Source: Paenisporosarcina quisquiliarum (GTDB lineage: Bacteria; Bacillota; Bacilli; Bacillales_A; Planococcaceae). From it: 64,000 nt of DNA. Under the pieces are notes generated by a model. The model was not told where the DNA came from, did not search any database, and was given only the letters and a program-made list of their open reading frames with translations. Position numbers and translations under genes: made by a program. The stretch lies in assembly GCF_027563315.1 (NCBI RefSeq), contig NZ_JAMKBJ010000003.1, forward strand, positions 186,001 through 250,000, given 5' to 3'. Below, piece after piece: positions 62,933 to 64,000 of this stretch. Numbering within the stretch: the first letter of the stretch is position 1; every line of letters starts with the position of its first letter.

Positions 62933-63973
62933 TCATTTACCGATCATTCGGACAAAGTTGATTAATGGTTTATAGTTCTTGCCAGCTAGGCCGACTGCTT
63001 CGACGAACAATTCAATGGCTACTAACATAACGGCGATCAAAAGGATTGCCCCCCACAGAGTCGCCTGTGAGAAAATCAATGCTGCAAGTCCGAACATTGA
63101 AGCCAGTGCATAAATAATTAGTACAGTTTGACGATGAGTAAATCCTACATTCAATAAACAGTGATGTAAATGGGATTTATCAGGTGCCGAGAGCGGCTGT
63201 TTTAATCGCACGCGTCGCACAATGGCGAAAAATGTATCAGAAATCGGAACGCCCAACATAATAATTGGGATAATTAACGAGATCACGGTAATATTTTTGA
63301 AACCAAGTAATGCGAGTACACCAATCATATATCCAAGGAACAATGCACCGGTATCACCCATGAAAATTTTTGCCGGGTGGAAGTTGTAGAACAAGAATCC
63401 AGCTGAACTTGCTGCAAGCAATGCAGCCATTGCAAACACGAACATATCGCCCATCATGAATGCCATTCCTGCAAGAGTGATTAAAGCAATTGTAGATACT
63501 CCCGCAGCCAATCCATCAAGACCATCGATCAAGTTGATTGCGTTGGTAATACCGACAATCCATAAAATCGTCAATGGAATACTGAAATAACCAAAATCCA
63601 GTTCCCCACCAAAAGGCAAGTTGATGAATTCAATTTCCAGACCGCCATAAATGACAATTCCTGCTGCAATAAACTGACCAAGTAACTTAGCTTTTGCTGT
63701 AATTTCAAACATATCATCAAGTACGCCTGTGATGATGATCATAAAAGCACCTAAAATAATATAAAGTGCAGTTGAATCTTCAGGGCGTAATACAAAGTAT
63801 CCAATTAAAAATGAACCAAATATGGCTAATCCACCTAAACGTGGCATAATTCGTGCGTGAACTTTTCTATAATTAGGTCGGTCGACGGCGCCCACCTTAA
63901 ATGCGATTGCCTTCACCACTGGTGTTAGTAGTATCGAAGCGACAAATGCCAGAACCAAAGATAGGTATAGCAT
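62933..63973 (-). CDS. tagO: Undecaprenyl-phosphate GlcNAc-1-phosphate transferase
   Basis: A 346-residue MraY/WecA/TagO-type membrane enzyme with about ten helices. It transfers GlcNAc-1-phosphate to undecaprenyl phosphate, starting wall teichoic acid synthesis. The catalytic Asp motifs are GVLDDMFEI, NLIDGLDGLAAG and GDTGALFLGY, with HLHH in a cytoplasmic loop (SHLHHCLLNVG). ATG 63973 is chosen: AGGAGG is six bases upstream. The longer frame from TTG 63988 overlaps that site. Its convergent neighbour is the LCP ligase gene. Confidence 0.94.
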   Translation of the reverse strand: MLYLSLVLAFVASILLTPVVKAIAFKVGAVDRPNYRKVHARIMPRLGGLAIFGSFLIGYFVLRPEDSTALYIILGAFMIIITGVLDDMFEITAKAKLLGQFIAAGIVIYGGLEIEFINLPFGGELDFGYFSIPLTILWIVGITNAINLIDGLDGLAAGVSTIALITLAGMAFMMGDMFVFAMAALLAASSAGFLFYNFHPAKIFMGDTGALFLGYMIGVLALLGFKNITVISLIIPIIMLGVPISDTFFAIVRRVRLKQPLSAPDKSHLHHCLLNVGFTHRQTVLIIYALASMFGLAALIFSQATLWGAILLIAVMLVAIELFVEAVGLAGKNYKPLINFVRMIGK

Positions 63974-64000
63974 GTCTTTCCTCCTCAAGTCATTACATAT

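Overview
The window is a gene-dense stretch of chromosome from a low-to-moderate GC Gram-positive bacterium (Bacillota). Gene content and order (trpS/opp/fabHF, yitSUVW, yisKL, addAB, csbA-minJ-ctpB-ftsXE-cccB-yvjA-prfB-secA-hpf-comF-degUS-yvyE-LCP-tagO) match several Bacillus subtilis neighbourhoods joined in a different order. The mix of TTG/GTG starts with strong Shine-Dalgarno sites, CtsR/FapR/T-box/sigma-B/sigma-H signals and protein sequences fits Bacillales, most likely Planococcaceae (Sporosarcina- or Paenisporosarcina-like). The family assignment is an inference; no phage, plasmid or transposase gene was seen.

Layout. 1-9.3 kb: the start of one oligopeptide-binding protein gene, a DUF3899 membrane protein, trpS behind a Trp T-box, and a complete peptide ABC transporter operon (oppD-oppF-oppB-oppC-oppA order). 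9.7-12.4 kb: fabH-fabF under an apparent FapR operator, and a yjzD-like gene. 12.4-14.6 kb: a ClpB without its N-domain under a perfect CtsR operator. 15-21 kb: Fe-S assembly factor, esterase, HAD phosphatase, DegV, CoA-disulfide reductase and a membrane-anchored GH13 protein whose catalytic residues look lost. 21.3-34.1 kb: yisL, yisK, DUF418 protein, addAB, signal peptidase I, a VTT membrane protein, and azlCD with a divergent XRE-cupin regulator. 34.2-34.8 kb holds dispersed palindromic repeats. 34.9-38.0 kb is a reactive-sulfur operon (persulfide dioxygenase-rhodanese, glutaredoxin, CstR-type repressor, rhodanese, TauE exporter) with a CstR-like operator. 38.1-45.5 kb is a cell-division and envelope cluster (csbA, minJ, ctpB, ResA-like thioredoxin, membrane protein, M23 hydrolase, ftsX, ftsE). 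45.7-51 kb carries cccB, yvjA, prfB with its programmed frameshift, and secA. 51-64 kb carries a GGDEF-EAL protein, hpf, comFC/comFA, a lipoprotein, a NERD-domain gene, degU/degS, yvyE, an LCP protein and tagO.

The most unusual signal is intergenic. Four loci (14.6-15.0, 21.16-21.26, 47.22-47.31 and 57.3-58.7 kb) carry arrays of short repeats with different core sequences but nearly the same 21-bp period, about two turns of B-DNA: an 11-13 bp conserved core followed by 8-10 bp of more variable sequence. One family occurs as three arrays bracketing a NERD-domain gene that itself seems to start at ATT. A second unusual signal is a dispersed palindromic element (3.07, 34.24 and 34.59 kb) whose terminal inverted arms differ in every copy yet pair within each copy. 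Both deserve a proper comparative search.
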